Below, one piece after another: positions 9,162 to 16,751 of a DNA stretch of 64,000 bases. A program made the translations under genes and the position numbers. How positions within the stretch are numbered: the first letter of the stretch is position 1; each line of letters begins with the position of its first letter. The stretch is from positions 82,200 through 146,199 of the forward strand of contig NZ_FOTW01000022.1 in assembly GCF_900114705.1 (NCBI RefSeq), in the 5' to 3' direction. The DNA comes from Rugamonas rubra. Its GTDB lineage: Bacteria; Pseudomonadota; Gammaproteobacteria; Burkholderiales; Burkholderiaceae_D. The notes beneath the pieces are model-generated. The model was not told the origin of the DNA and did no database searches. It was given only the letters and a program-made list of their open reading frames with translations.

Positions 9162-10202
9162 TTGAGCATTTGTTTGAATTCCTTTTCATTGTTACGCGGC
9201 ATGGCGCTCGCCGCCGTCCTTTCCGGCCAGGTTCTGGCCGCCCCGTCCCAGTCGCCGTCCCCGTCGCCGTCCCCGTCGCCGGCTGCGGCCGACAACTCGC
9301 TGCTGACCTTCAACGGCCTGAGCGCCGCCCAACTCTCCGCCCCGGTGGTGCCCAAGGCCAAGGGCGCGCACGTGCTGCGCGCCCAGGTGCTGCTCGACCG
9401 CGCCCACTACGCCTCCGGCGAGATCGACGCCGCCTTCGGCAGCAACCTGCGCCAGGCCATCATCGGCTTCCAGAAGCTCAAGCAGCTGCCGCTGAGCGGC
9501 GTGGTCGACGCCGCCACCTGGGCGCTGCTGGCGGCCGACCAGGCGCCGATCCTGGCCAGCTACGTGCTGAGCGCGCAGGACGTCGCCGGGCCGTATGTGC
9601 CGGTGCCGGCCGGCATGGCGGCCAAGAGCAAGCTGAGCGCGCTGGGCTACGGCAGCCTGCTCGAGGCGCTGGGCGAGCGCTTCCATTGCAGCCCGGCCCT
9701 GCTGCGGCGGCTGAACCCCGGCAAGACGCTGAGCCGGGGCGGCGAGGAGATCCTGGTGCCCAACGTGGCCGCCGCCGCGCCCTTGCCGAAGGCGGCCAAG
9801 ATCCTGGTCGACAGCGTCGAGGGCACGCTGACCCTGCTCGACGCCGGTGGCACGCCGTTCGCCCAGTTCCCCGCCAGCACCGGCAGCGCCCACGATCCCT
9901 TGCCCTCCGGCCAGTGGCAGGTGAGGGCGGTGGCCATGCGCCCGGTCTACCAGTACAACCCCAAGCTGTTCTGGGACGCCAAGCCGGGCGAGCTGGCGGC
10001 CAAGATCGAGGCCGGGCCGAACAACCCGGTCGGCGTGGTGTGGATAGAGCTGAGCAAGCGCCACTACGGCATCCACGGCACGCCGGAGCCGGCCAACATC
10101 GGCAAGACCCAGTCGCACGGCTGCATCCGCCTGACCAACTGGGACGCGCTGGCGGTGGCCAAGTCGATCAGTGCCGGGGTGGTGGTGTTGCTGCAGGAGT
10201 GA
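9162..10202 (+). CDS. L,D-transpeptidase (YkuD family) with peptidoglycan-binding domain
   Basis: About 346 residues. Order: signal peptide, a Ser-Pro repeat linker (about 29-40), a PG-binding-1 domain (about 65-130, with GEIDAAFGSNLRQAIIGFQ), a LysM-like segment (about 145-200), and a YkuD catalytic domain with the active-site motif HG...SHGCIRL (Cys321). Such enzymes make 3-3 cross-links or attach proteins to peptidoglycan in the periplasm. The start is uncertain: TTG 9162 gives a long signal peptide, and ATG 9201 would shorten it. It converges with the LuxR-type gene on the other strand. Confidence 0.88.
   Translation: MSICLNSFSLLRGMALAAVLSGQVLAAPSQSPSPSPSPSPAAADNSLLTFNGLSAAQLSAPVVPKAKGAHVLRAQVLLDRAHYASGEIDAAFGSNLRQAIIGFQKLKQLPLSGVVDAATWALLAADQAPILASYVLSAQDVAGPYVPVPAGMAAKSKLSALGYGSLLEALGERFHCSPALLRRLNPGKTLSRGGEEILVPNVAAAAPLPKAAKILVDSVEGTLTLLDAGGTPFAQFPASTGSAHDPLPSGQWQVRAVAMRPVYQYNPKLFWDAKPGELAAKIEAGPNNPVGVVWIELSKRHYGIHGTPEPANIGKTQSHGCIRLTNWDALAVAKSISAGVVVLLQE
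9251..9280 (+). repeat. 12-bp tandem repeat encoding the Ser-Pro linker
   Basis: The unit GTCGCCGTCCCC occurs two and a half times in a row inside the L,D-transpeptidase gene. It codes for the SPSPSP linker, and copy number may vary between strains without a frameshift. Confidence 0.7.
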
Positions 10203-10217
10203 GGGCGGGGCGCCTGC

Positions 10218-11000
10218 CTAGTTGGACAGGCTGATCAGATAGTTGCGCAGGTTGATGCCCTTGTTGGTCAGCCCCAGCTTGTTGCGCAGGCTGTTGCGGT
10301 GGTTCTCCACCGTTTTCGAGGCCACGCTCAGGCTCTGCGCGATCTCCTTGGTCGACTTGCCGACCTTGATGAACTTGGCCACTTGGATCTCGGACGGCGT
10401 CAGCAGGGCGTAGATGTTGGCGTCGAGCGCGTCGTCGTCGCTGACGGCGGAGGCGACGATGCCCTCGATCAGATCCAAACACATCAGCAAAATAGGGTCC
10501 TGGATCGACGCCTTGACCTGGCGGATCTGCGGCAGGTGCTGGCTGCTGATGCGCTCGAGCACCTCCTCGATCTCGCCGCCGTTCTGCCACTCGCGGAACT
10601 CGGTGAGCGTCTCGGTCAGGCTGTAGAACTTGGCGAAGTCCGGGTTCGGATAGCGCTCGTCCGTTTCCTCCTCCTGCGTGCCGACCTCGATGTGCCATAG
10701 GTCCTGCTGCACGCGGAACAGGTGCAGCTTCAACTCCCGGTTGAAAAACTTCCAGCCGTCGGCGCCGCTGACCGAGGTTTTGACCAGCGCCTTGATGGCG
10801 GCCAGGTTGTCGTGGCCGATCAAAAATCCGAAGTGCTCCAACTCGGTCGCGTTCTCGTGCGAGGGGTAGTTGTGGGTGAGGATGGCGCCGGAACTCAAAA
10901 AGCTGATGACGAAGATGTGGCGGTGCGCCAATACGTACTGAAACGACTTGATCTTCAGTTCGAGCTGATGGATGAGTTGGGCGTTGCGATCTTCGTTCAT
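10218..11000 (-). CDS. LuxR-type transcriptional regulator
   Basis: 260 residues from ATG at 11000 (a GTG-type extension to 11030 adds nothing). The last 65 residues are a LuxR/FixJ helix-turn-helix: LLTPSEIQVAKFI...TKEIAQSLSVASKTVENHRNSLRNKLGL. The first 190 residues do not show the Asp-rich signature of a receiver, nor an acyl-homoserine-lactone domain I recognise, so the signal is unknown. A PAS-like sensor fold is possible. It faces away from the ABC transporter cluster, with 258 bp between, so it could control that promoter; this is inference. Confidence 0.75.
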   Translation of the reverse strand: MNEDRNAQLIHQLELKIKSFQYVLAHRHIFVISFLSSGAILTHNYPSHENATELEHFGFLIGHDNLAAIKALVKTSVSGADGWKFFNRELKLHLFRVQQDLWHIEVGTQEEETDERYPNPDFAKFYSLTETLTEFREWQNGGEIEEVLERISSQHLPQIRQVKASIQDPILLMCLDLIEGIVASAVSDDDALDANIYALLTPSEIQVAKFIKVGKSTKEIAQSLSVASKTVENHRNSLRNKLGLTNKGINLRNYLISLSN

Positions 11001-11119
11001 GGTGTGCGTAGGGCCTGCGACAACGGCCATTTTAGCCCAGCCGGCGGCCGGCCGGGCGATTCAATCGCGGCGCCTGCGGCGGGCGCGGCGGCGGCAAGCC
11101 ACGATTAGCCTGCTTGAGA

Positions 11120-11152
11120 TACCACCTATAGACCAATAAAGTGGTAAATAGG
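11120..11152. promoter_or_regulatory. Candidate operator upstream of the amino-sugar ABC cluster
   Basis: Nested inverted repeats: TACCAC (11120-11125) with GTGGTA (11141-11146), and CCTAT (11125-11129) with ATAGG (11148-11152). Inside lies TATAGACCAAT, which resembles one half of the GntR-family GlcNAc operators (dre type). It sits just upstream of the -35 box. The identity of the regulator is a guess. Confidence 0.4.
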
Positions 11153-11163
11153 CATTAAATTGT

Positions 11164-11191
11164 TGACACTACCCATAAAACACCTATACTA
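11164..11191 (+). promoter_or_regulatory. Sigma-70 promoter of the amino-sugar cluster
   Basis: A consensus TTGACA (11164-11169) and TATACT (11186-11191) are 16 bp apart, in a distinctly AT-rich gap. The start codon of the binding protein is 66 bp downstream. This is the best sigma-70 match seen in the window. Confidence 0.8.
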
Positions 11192-11257
11192 CACCCATCA
11201 ACACCTAGTTATACTGGGCGGCACCACCGAAACTCCTCCCCCTTTAAGGACCGAGAG

Positions 11258-12346
11258 ATGCAAATTGGTATCTACGCTGGTTTCATGCGCAAGGCACGAC
11301 GACTGTGTTTGCTGGCGCTGCTGGGCGCCAACGGCGCGACGGCGGCCGCCTTGCCGGCAGGTCCGGCGGGGGAGGCGGCCACGGCGCCCGGCCAGGTGCG
11401 CCTTGGCGCCGAGGACGCGGCGGCCCTGCGCGGGCGCGGCTACACGGCGGCCTTGCTGATGCACACCAGCTCGGAGTTTTCCCGGGCGCTGTGCGCTGGC
11501 GCCGGCGCCGTGTTCAAGGAGCTGGGCATCAAGGTGGTGGCGCAGACGGACGCCGAAATGGACCCGAAGAAGCAGCGCAGCGATCTGGAGACCGTGCTGG
11601 CGCTCAAGCCGGACATCATCGTCTCGCTGGTCATCGACCCGGTGTCGGGCGCGGTGGCCTTCCGCCAGGCGCTGCGCCAGGGCGCCAAGCTGGTCTTCAT
11701 CAGCAACGCGCCGCAGGGTTTCCGCCACGGCCGCGACTACGCCGGCATCGTCACCGACGATCTGCCCGGCATGGGGGCGGCGGCGGCCAAGCTGCTGGCC
11801 GACAGCATCGGCGGCAGCGGCGAGGTGGCCGTGATCCACCACGCCGCCAACTATTTCGTCACCAACCAGCGCGACGCCGCCGTGCGCCGCGAGTTGGCCC
11901 GCTATCCGGCCATCCGCGTGGTGGCCGCGCCGGGCATCGCCAATCCCAACGACGGCGAGGTGGTGGCCGCTGCCATTCTGACCCAGCACCCCAGGGTGAA
12001 GGCGATCTACGCGCCGTGGGACCTGATCGCCGAGGGCGTGACGGCGGCGCTGCGCGCGGCGGGACGGCGCGACGTCAAGGTGGTGACGATGGACCTGGGC
12101 GCGGCCAACGCGCTGGACATGGTCAAGCGCGGCAACATGGCCGGCATCGTCAGCGACATGCCCTACGACATGGGCCGCAGCCTGGCGACGATGGGCGCGC
12201 TGGCCATGCTGGGGCGGCCGACGCCGGCCTTCGTCACCTACGCCGCGACGCCGGTGACGCCGGCCAACCTGGCCGAGCAGTGGCCGCTGGCGCTGCGCCG
12301 GCCGGCGCCGGCGGCGCTGCGCAAGGCGCTCGAGGCGCGCCAGTGA
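11258..12346 (+). CDS. Periplasmic sugar-binding protein of a ribose-type ABC importer
   Basis: 362 residues with a signal peptide (RKARRLCLLALLGANGATAAA). It has the periplasmic-binding-protein-4/ribose fold: TAALLMHTSSEFSRALCAGA near the start of the domain, DPKKQRSDLETVLALKPDIIV, and a hinge followed by VVTMDLGA. ATG 11258 has an AAGGA site 8 nt upstream; ATG 11285 is a weaker alternative. It is the first gene of a transcript with the ATPase (GTGA overlap) and permease. Its neighbours (GH3, GH20, AmpG-like) suggest an amino sugar or chitooligosaccharide ligand, which is inferred from context only. Confidence 0.85.
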   Translation: MQIGIYAGFMRKARRLCLLALLGANGATAAALPAGPAGEAATAPGQVRLGAEDAAALRGRGYTAALLMHTSSEFSRALCAGAGAVFKELGIKVVAQTDAEMDPKKQRSDLETVLALKPDIIVSLVIDPVSGAVAFRQALRQGAKLVFISNAPQGFRHGRDYAGIVTDDLPGMGAAAAKLLADSIGGSGEVAVIHHAANYFVTNQRDAAVRRELARYPAIRVVAAPGIANPNDGEVVAAAILTQHPRVKAIYAPWDLIAEGVTAALRAAGRRDVKVVTMDLGAANALDMVKRGNMAGIVSDMPYDMGRSLATMGALAMLGRPTPAFVTYAATPVTPANLAEQWPLALRRPAPAALRKALEARQ

Positions 12347-13917
12347 CGGCGGCCGTGGACCTCGCCCTGAGCGGCGCGGGCGCGGCGCCGGCGCTGCGCG
12401 CGCGCGGCCTGCGCAAGGGCTTCGACGGTAACCTGGTGCTCGACGGCGTGGACTTCGCGTTGGCCGCCGGCGAGGTGCATGCCGTGGTGGGGAGCAACGG
12501 CGCCGGCAAGTCGACGCTGGTCAAGCTGCTCAATGGTTGCCACCAGCGCGACGGCGGCACGCTGGAGTTGTTCGGCGCGGCGGTCAACTTCTCCTCGCCG
12601 CGCGCGGCGGGCCGCGCCGGCATCGCCATGGTGTACCAGGAGCTGAGCCTGATCGCCTCGATGAGCGTGGCGGAAAACCTGTTCATGGCGCGCTGGCCGT
12701 GCAGTGCCGCCGGCTGGCTGGACGAGGCGGCGCTGGCTGGCGCGGCGCGCCGCCTGCTGGCCGAGCTGGGCATCGCCCTCGACCCCTGGCGCTGCGTCGC
12801 CGAACTGAGCGCCGCCGAGCAGCAGTTGCTGGAGATCGCCAAGGCGGTGGCGCGCCAGGCCCGCGTCCTCATCCTCGACGAGCCGACCGCCGCGCTGTCG
12901 GCGCGCGAGAGCGCGCTGTTGTTCGCGCTGCTGCGCCGCCTGAAGGGGCAGGGCGTGGCGGTGGTCTACATCAGCCACAGCCTGGGCGACGTGTTCGCTG
13001 TCTGCGACCGCGTCAGCGTGCTGCGCGACGGCCGCATGGCGAGCTGCGCGGCGGTGGCCGCCACCAGCATCGCCACGGTGCTGGCCGAGATGGCCGGCCG
13101 CCCGCCGGGCGCCGCCGGGCAGCAGCGGCCGCAGCGAGCGCCGCGGCCGGCGGCGGCGCCGGTTGCTGCTGCGGCGGCGGATTCGGCGGCCGGCGCCGCG
13201 CCGCGCACGCCCTTGCTGGAATTGCGCAACGTGGCCACGGCGGCGCTGGCCGACGTCTCCTTCGCCGTCTATCCGGGCCAGGTGGTCGGCCTGGCCGGCC
13301 TGCTCGGCAGCGGCCGCTCGCAGATCCTCGCCGCAATCTTCGGGCTGGCGCGGGTCGAGTCGGGCCAGGTGCTGCTGGCCGGCGCGCCGGTGACGATAGG
13401 CACGCCGCGCCAGGCGATCGGCCTGGGCATCGTGCTGCTGCCGGAGCAGCGCCGGCGCCAAGGCCTGGCGCTCGAGCTCGACGTCGCCGACAACGTGCTG
13501 ATGGCGCGCCACGGCCAGGCGCGGCCGTGGCGCTGGCTGGTGCCGGAGCAGGAGCGGCGCAGCGTGGCGGCGCTGGCGCGCCGCCTGGGCTTGCGCGCCG
13601 ACGGCGCCGGGCGGGCGGTGCGCTACCTGTCGGGCGGCAACCAGCAGAAGGTGGTGCTGGCCAAGTGCCTGAGCACGCCGGCGCGCGTCATGCTGCTCGA
13701 CGAGCCGATGGCCGGCATCGACCTGCAGGGCAAGTTGGCGATCCTGCGCATCGTCGACCAGTTCGCCGCCGAGGGCAACGCGGTGCTGCTGGTGTCGAGC
13801 GACTACGACGATATCGCCGGCGTCTGCGACCACACCCTGCTGGTGCGGCGCGGCCGCATCGCCGGCCAGTTGGCGGCCGGGCAGGGCGCGGCCGGCATTC
13901 TGGCGGCGTTGCAGTGA
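12343..13917 (+). CDS. Sugar ABC transporter ATP-binding protein, RbsA type (two ABC domains)
   Basis: 524 residues starting at GTG 12343, which overlaps the stop of the binding-protein gene in GTGA, so translation is probably coupled. The first ABC domain has Walker A GSNGAGKST and Walker B VLILDEPTAALS; its signature is LSAAEQQ instead of LSGGQ. The second has a degenerate Walker A (GLLGSGRSQ), signature LSGGNQQK and Walker B VMLLDEP. This asymmetry is usual for RbsA/MglA proteins. A Pro/Ala-rich linker (about residues 245-285) joins the halves. It energises the permease encoded next. Confidence 0.93.
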   Translation: MTAAVDLALSGAGAAPALRARGLRKGFDGNLVLDGVDFALAAGEVHAVVGSNGAGKSTLVKLLNGCHQRDGGTLELFGAAVNFSSPRAAGRAGIAMVYQELSLIASMSVAENLFMARWPCSAAGWLDEAALAGAARRLLAELGIALDPWRCVAELSAAEQQLLEIAKAVARQARVLILDEPTAALSARESALLFALLRRLKGQGVAVVYISHSLGDVFAVCDRVSVLRDGRMASCAAVAATSIATVLAEMAGRPPGAAGQQRPQRAPRPAAAPVAAAAADSAAGAAPRTPLLELRNVATAALADVSFAVYPGQVVGLAGLLGSGRSQILAAIFGLARVESGQVLLAGAPVTIGTPRQAIGLGIVLLPEQRRRQGLALELDVADNVLMARHGQARPWRWLVPEQERRSVAALARRLGLRADGAGRAVRYLSGGNQQKVVLAKCLSTPARVMLLDEPMAGIDLQGKLAILRIVDQFAAEGNAVLLVSSDYDDIAGVCDHTLLVRRGRIAGQLAAGQGAAGILAALQ

Positions 13918-13957
13918 GCCGGCGGCGCAACACATAACAATTCTAAGGGGAGCAAAG

Positions 13958-14935
13958 ATGGAGCAAGTCGTCAACCGCAGTGAGGCCGTCGTCGCGCCGC
14001 AGCGCCAGCATTTCGCCTGGCGCAATTACCTGATCTATCTGGTCTTCGCCGGCCTGTTGTTGCTGTTCGCCGTGCTGCTGCGCGACAAGGGCTTCCTCGA
14101 CCCCGCCAACCTGATGAACATCGCCCGCCAGACGGCGGTGATCGCCATCATGGCCGTCGGCATGACCTTCGTCCTGTCGGCCGCCGAGATCGACCTGTCG
14201 TTCGGCGCCGTGGTGGCGCTGGCGGCGGTCACGGCGGCGCTGCTGTTGCCGCACGGCGTGCTCGCCGCCGTGCTCGGTGCGCTGCTGGCCGGCGCCGCCT
14301 GCGGCCTGCTCAACGGCCTGCTGGTGGCGCGCGTCGGCATCCCGTCCTTCCTGGTCACGCTGGGCATGGGCGGCATCGTCGCCGGCGTGACGCGCTGGAT
14401 CAGCGGGCTGCAGTCGATCCCGCTCGACCACGAGGGCTTCGCCTTCGTCTTCGGCTCGGGCGACATCGGCCCGCTGCCGGTGCTGTTGTTGTGGATGCTG
14501 CTGGTCGGCGGCCTCGGCCACGTGCTGCTGCGCAAGACTGCCTTCGGCAAGCAGGTGCTGGCCAGCGGCGGCAACAAGATCGCCGCCATGTATTCGGGCA
14601 TCGACGTGCCGCGCGTCAAGTTGCAGGTGCTGCTGCTCAACGCCGTGTTGGCGGCGCTGGCCGGCATCCTCTATGCCGGGCGCATGCAGAGCGCCCGCTA
14701 CACGCTGGGCGAGAACGACCTGATGATGGTGATCGCCGCGGTCATCATCGGCGGCACCAGCCTGTTCGGCGGCAAGGGCAGCGTGGTCGGCTCCATCGTC
14801 GGCGCCCTCATCATGGGCATGGTCAACAACGCCCTGGTGCTGATGGGCCTGAACGTCGACCAGCAGATGATACTGCGCGGCCTGATCATCATCGGCGCCA
14901 TGACGCTGACCATGGGACGCCTGCGCAAGCGCTAG
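13958..14935 (+). CDS. Sugar ABC transporter permease, RbsC type
   Basis: 325 residues with 8-10 hydrophobic segments and the RbsC-family pattern FLDPANLMNIARQTAVIAIMAVGMT near the N-terminus, GIPSFLVTLGMGGI in the middle and the IIGGTSLFGGKGSVVGSIVGAL block near the end. An AAGGGGAG ribosome site precedes ATG 13958. It follows the ATPase by 40 bp and completes the importer. There is one permease gene, so it probably works as a homodimer. Confidence 0.93.
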   Translation: MEQVVNRSEAVVAPQRQHFAWRNYLIYLVFAGLLLLFAVLLRDKGFLDPANLMNIARQTAVIAIMAVGMTFVLSAAEIDLSFGAVVALAAVTAALLLPHGVLAAVLGALLAGAACGLLNGLLVARVGIPSFLVTLGMGGIVAGVTRWISGLQSIPLDHEGFAFVFGSGDIGPLPVLLLWMLLVGGLGHVLLRKTAFGKQVLASGGNKIAAMYSGIDVPRVKLQVLLLNAVLAALAGILYAGRMQSARYTLGENDLMMVIAAVIIGGTSLFGGKGSVVGSIVGALIMGMVNNALVLMGLNVDQQMILRGLIIIGAMTLTMGRLRKR

Positions 14936-15033
14936 CCGCCACCCGCCACCTGTTCCACCCCCGTTCCACCGCCCCGCGCCCGCCCCCGGCGAGCGCGCCG
15001 GCTTCCTGTCGCCTAAAAATTGGAGTGTCGCAC

Positions 15034-16698
15034 ATGTTTGAATCGTTTCTCGACCAGGCCGCGCGCAGCGTCGGCTGCTGGTCGCTGGAGGAAAAAGTCG
15101 GCCAGCTGTTCATCCTGGCCTTTCCCGGCAAGGACGCCGAGGCGGCCCGCACGCTGATCGAGCGCTACAACCTGGGCGGCTGCTACCTGAGCCAGGACAA
15201 CGCCGCCACCTTCGCCGAGGCGCGCGCGCTGACCGCCTCCCTGGCCGCCATCGCCGCGCAGCGCCGCTCGGCGCCGCCGCTGCTGCTCGGCGTCGACCAG
15301 GAGGGCGCCTGGAGCGTGCTGACGCCGGAGTCGACCACCGGCCCCGGCAACCTGGCGCTGGGCAGCGCCGACAACACCACGCTGACGGCGGCGATGTACC
15401 AGGTGTTCGGCGTGGAGATGCGCAGCGCCGGCTTCAACTGCGTGCTCGGCCCCTGCGCCGACGTCAACCTGAACTGCGACTCGCCGATCATCGACACGCG
15501 CTCCTTCGGCGAGGTGCCCAAGCGGGTCTCCATGCACGTCGCGGCGGCGGTGGCCGGCGCCCACGCCGGCGGCATCGTGGCCTGCGCCAAGCACTTCCCC
15601 GGCCACGGCGACACGGCGGCCGACAGCCACCGCGAGATCCCGCAGGTCGACAAGCCGCTGGCGGCGCTGTTGCGCGAGGACCTGGCGCCGTTCCAGGCGG
15701 CGGTGGCGGCCGGCGTCGAGCTGGTCATGACCTCGCACATTCGCTATCCGCAGATCGATCCGCTGCACCCGGCCACGCTGTCGGCGCCGATCCTGCAGGG
15801 CGTGCTGCGCGGCCGCCTGGGCTTTCGCGGCATCGTCATCTCCGACAGCATGAACATGGGGGCGATCCGGCACAACTACGCGCCGGTCGACGCCGCCATC
15901 CTGGCGCTGCAGTCGGGCATCGACATGATTATGCTGTCCGAGGAGCACTACGACCACGACAGTGGCTACCTCGACAAGCAATTGGCGATGATCGCCGCCG
16001 TCGTCGCGGCGGTGGCCGACGGCCGCATCGGCCGCGCCGAACTGGACCGCATCGTCATCCGCGTGGTGGCCTTCAAGCTGGCCCGCCTGGCCGGCATGGC
16101 CCTGCACCAGCCCTACGACGAGGCGGCGCACCGCCGCACCGAGCGGCTGGCGGCGGCGGCCGCCGTCAAGGTGCTGGCCGACCCGGCCGGCAACCTGCCG
16201 CTGGCGCCGGCGCGCCAGCTGGTGGTGGTGCAGACCAGCCCGCCGGCGGCCTACGCCAAGCTGACCAACGGCCGCGGCATCGGACCGAACCAGGCGGTGC
16301 CGGCCTTCGAGTATTTCGCCGCCCAGCTCGGCGCCGGCCTGGGCAGCGCCTGGCCGCAGGTGTACGACCACGCCGCCGCGCGCGCCTGGCTGCGCGGCGT
16401 GCGACTGCTGCCGGACCAGCTGGTGTTGGCGGTGGTGGAGAACTATCCGCTGCCGGGCGAGGACTTTCCGCAAGGCGAGGCGGCCGAGCTGCTGGCCGAC
16501 CTGGCGCAGGTCTTCGGCCGCCAGTTGGTGGTGGTCAGCCTGCGCAACGGCTACGCGGCGGCGCCGCCGCTGGCCGGCCACCTGTGCGCCTTCGGCAGCC
16601 GCGAATGCAGCGCCAGGGCGGCGGCGCGCGCCTGTCTGGAGGGGCGCGGCGAGGTCGAACACATCGGGGAGGGAGGTGGCAGGGTCGCGCTGGGGTAG
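15034..16698 (+). CDS. GH3 beta-N-acetylglucosaminidase (NagZ-like), cytoplasmic
   Basis: 554 residues, no signal peptide. The GH3 TIM barrel fills about residues 15-350. KHFPGHGD (from Lys186) followed by AADSH is the substrate-binding and Asp-His acid/base motif specific to N-acetylglucosaminidases of the NagZ branch. The nucleophile is Asp271 in VISDSMNM. The extra C-terminal 200 residues make it longer than enterobacterial NagZ (about 340) and closer to two-domain Bacillus-type enzymes. ATG 15034 has a TGGAG site. It should release GlcNAc from imported chitooligosaccharides or muropeptides. It follows the importer genes on the same strand. Confidence 0.92.
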   Translation: MFESFLDQAARSVGCWSLEEKVGQLFILAFPGKDAEAARTLIERYNLGGCYLSQDNAATFAEARALTASLAAIAAQRRSAPPLLLGVDQEGAWSVLTPESTTGPGNLALGSADNTTLTAAMYQVFGVEMRSAGFNCVLGPCADVNLNCDSPIIDTRSFGEVPKRVSMHVAAAVAGAHAGGIVACAKHFPGHGDTAADSHREIPQVDKPLAALLREDLAPFQAAVAAGVELVMTSHIRYPQIDPLHPATLSAPILQGVLRGRLGFRGIVISDSMNMGAIRHNYAPVDAAILALQSGIDMIMLSEEHYDHDSGYLDKQLAMIAAVVAAVADGRIGRAELDRIVIRVVAFKLARLAGMALHQPYDEAAHRRTERLAAAAAVKVLADPAGNLPLAPARQLVVVQTSPPAAYAKLTNGRGIGPNQAVPAFEYFAAQLGAGLGSAWPQVYDHAAARAWLRGVRLLPDQLVLAVVENYPLPGEDFPQGEAAELLADLAQVFGRQLVVVSLRNGYAAAPPLAGHLCAFGSRECSARAAARACLEGRGEVEHIGEGGGRVALG

Positions 16699-16751
16699 TG
16701 GCAAGGGTGAGTAGTCAACAATTAAAAATTCGATAAGTGGAGATAGGACAA

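Noticed and set aside
11305..12342. N-terminal extension of the ABC ATPase frame through the binding-protein gene
   Set aside because: The extension is an out-of-frame shadow of the binding protein; the ATPase begins at GTG 12343.
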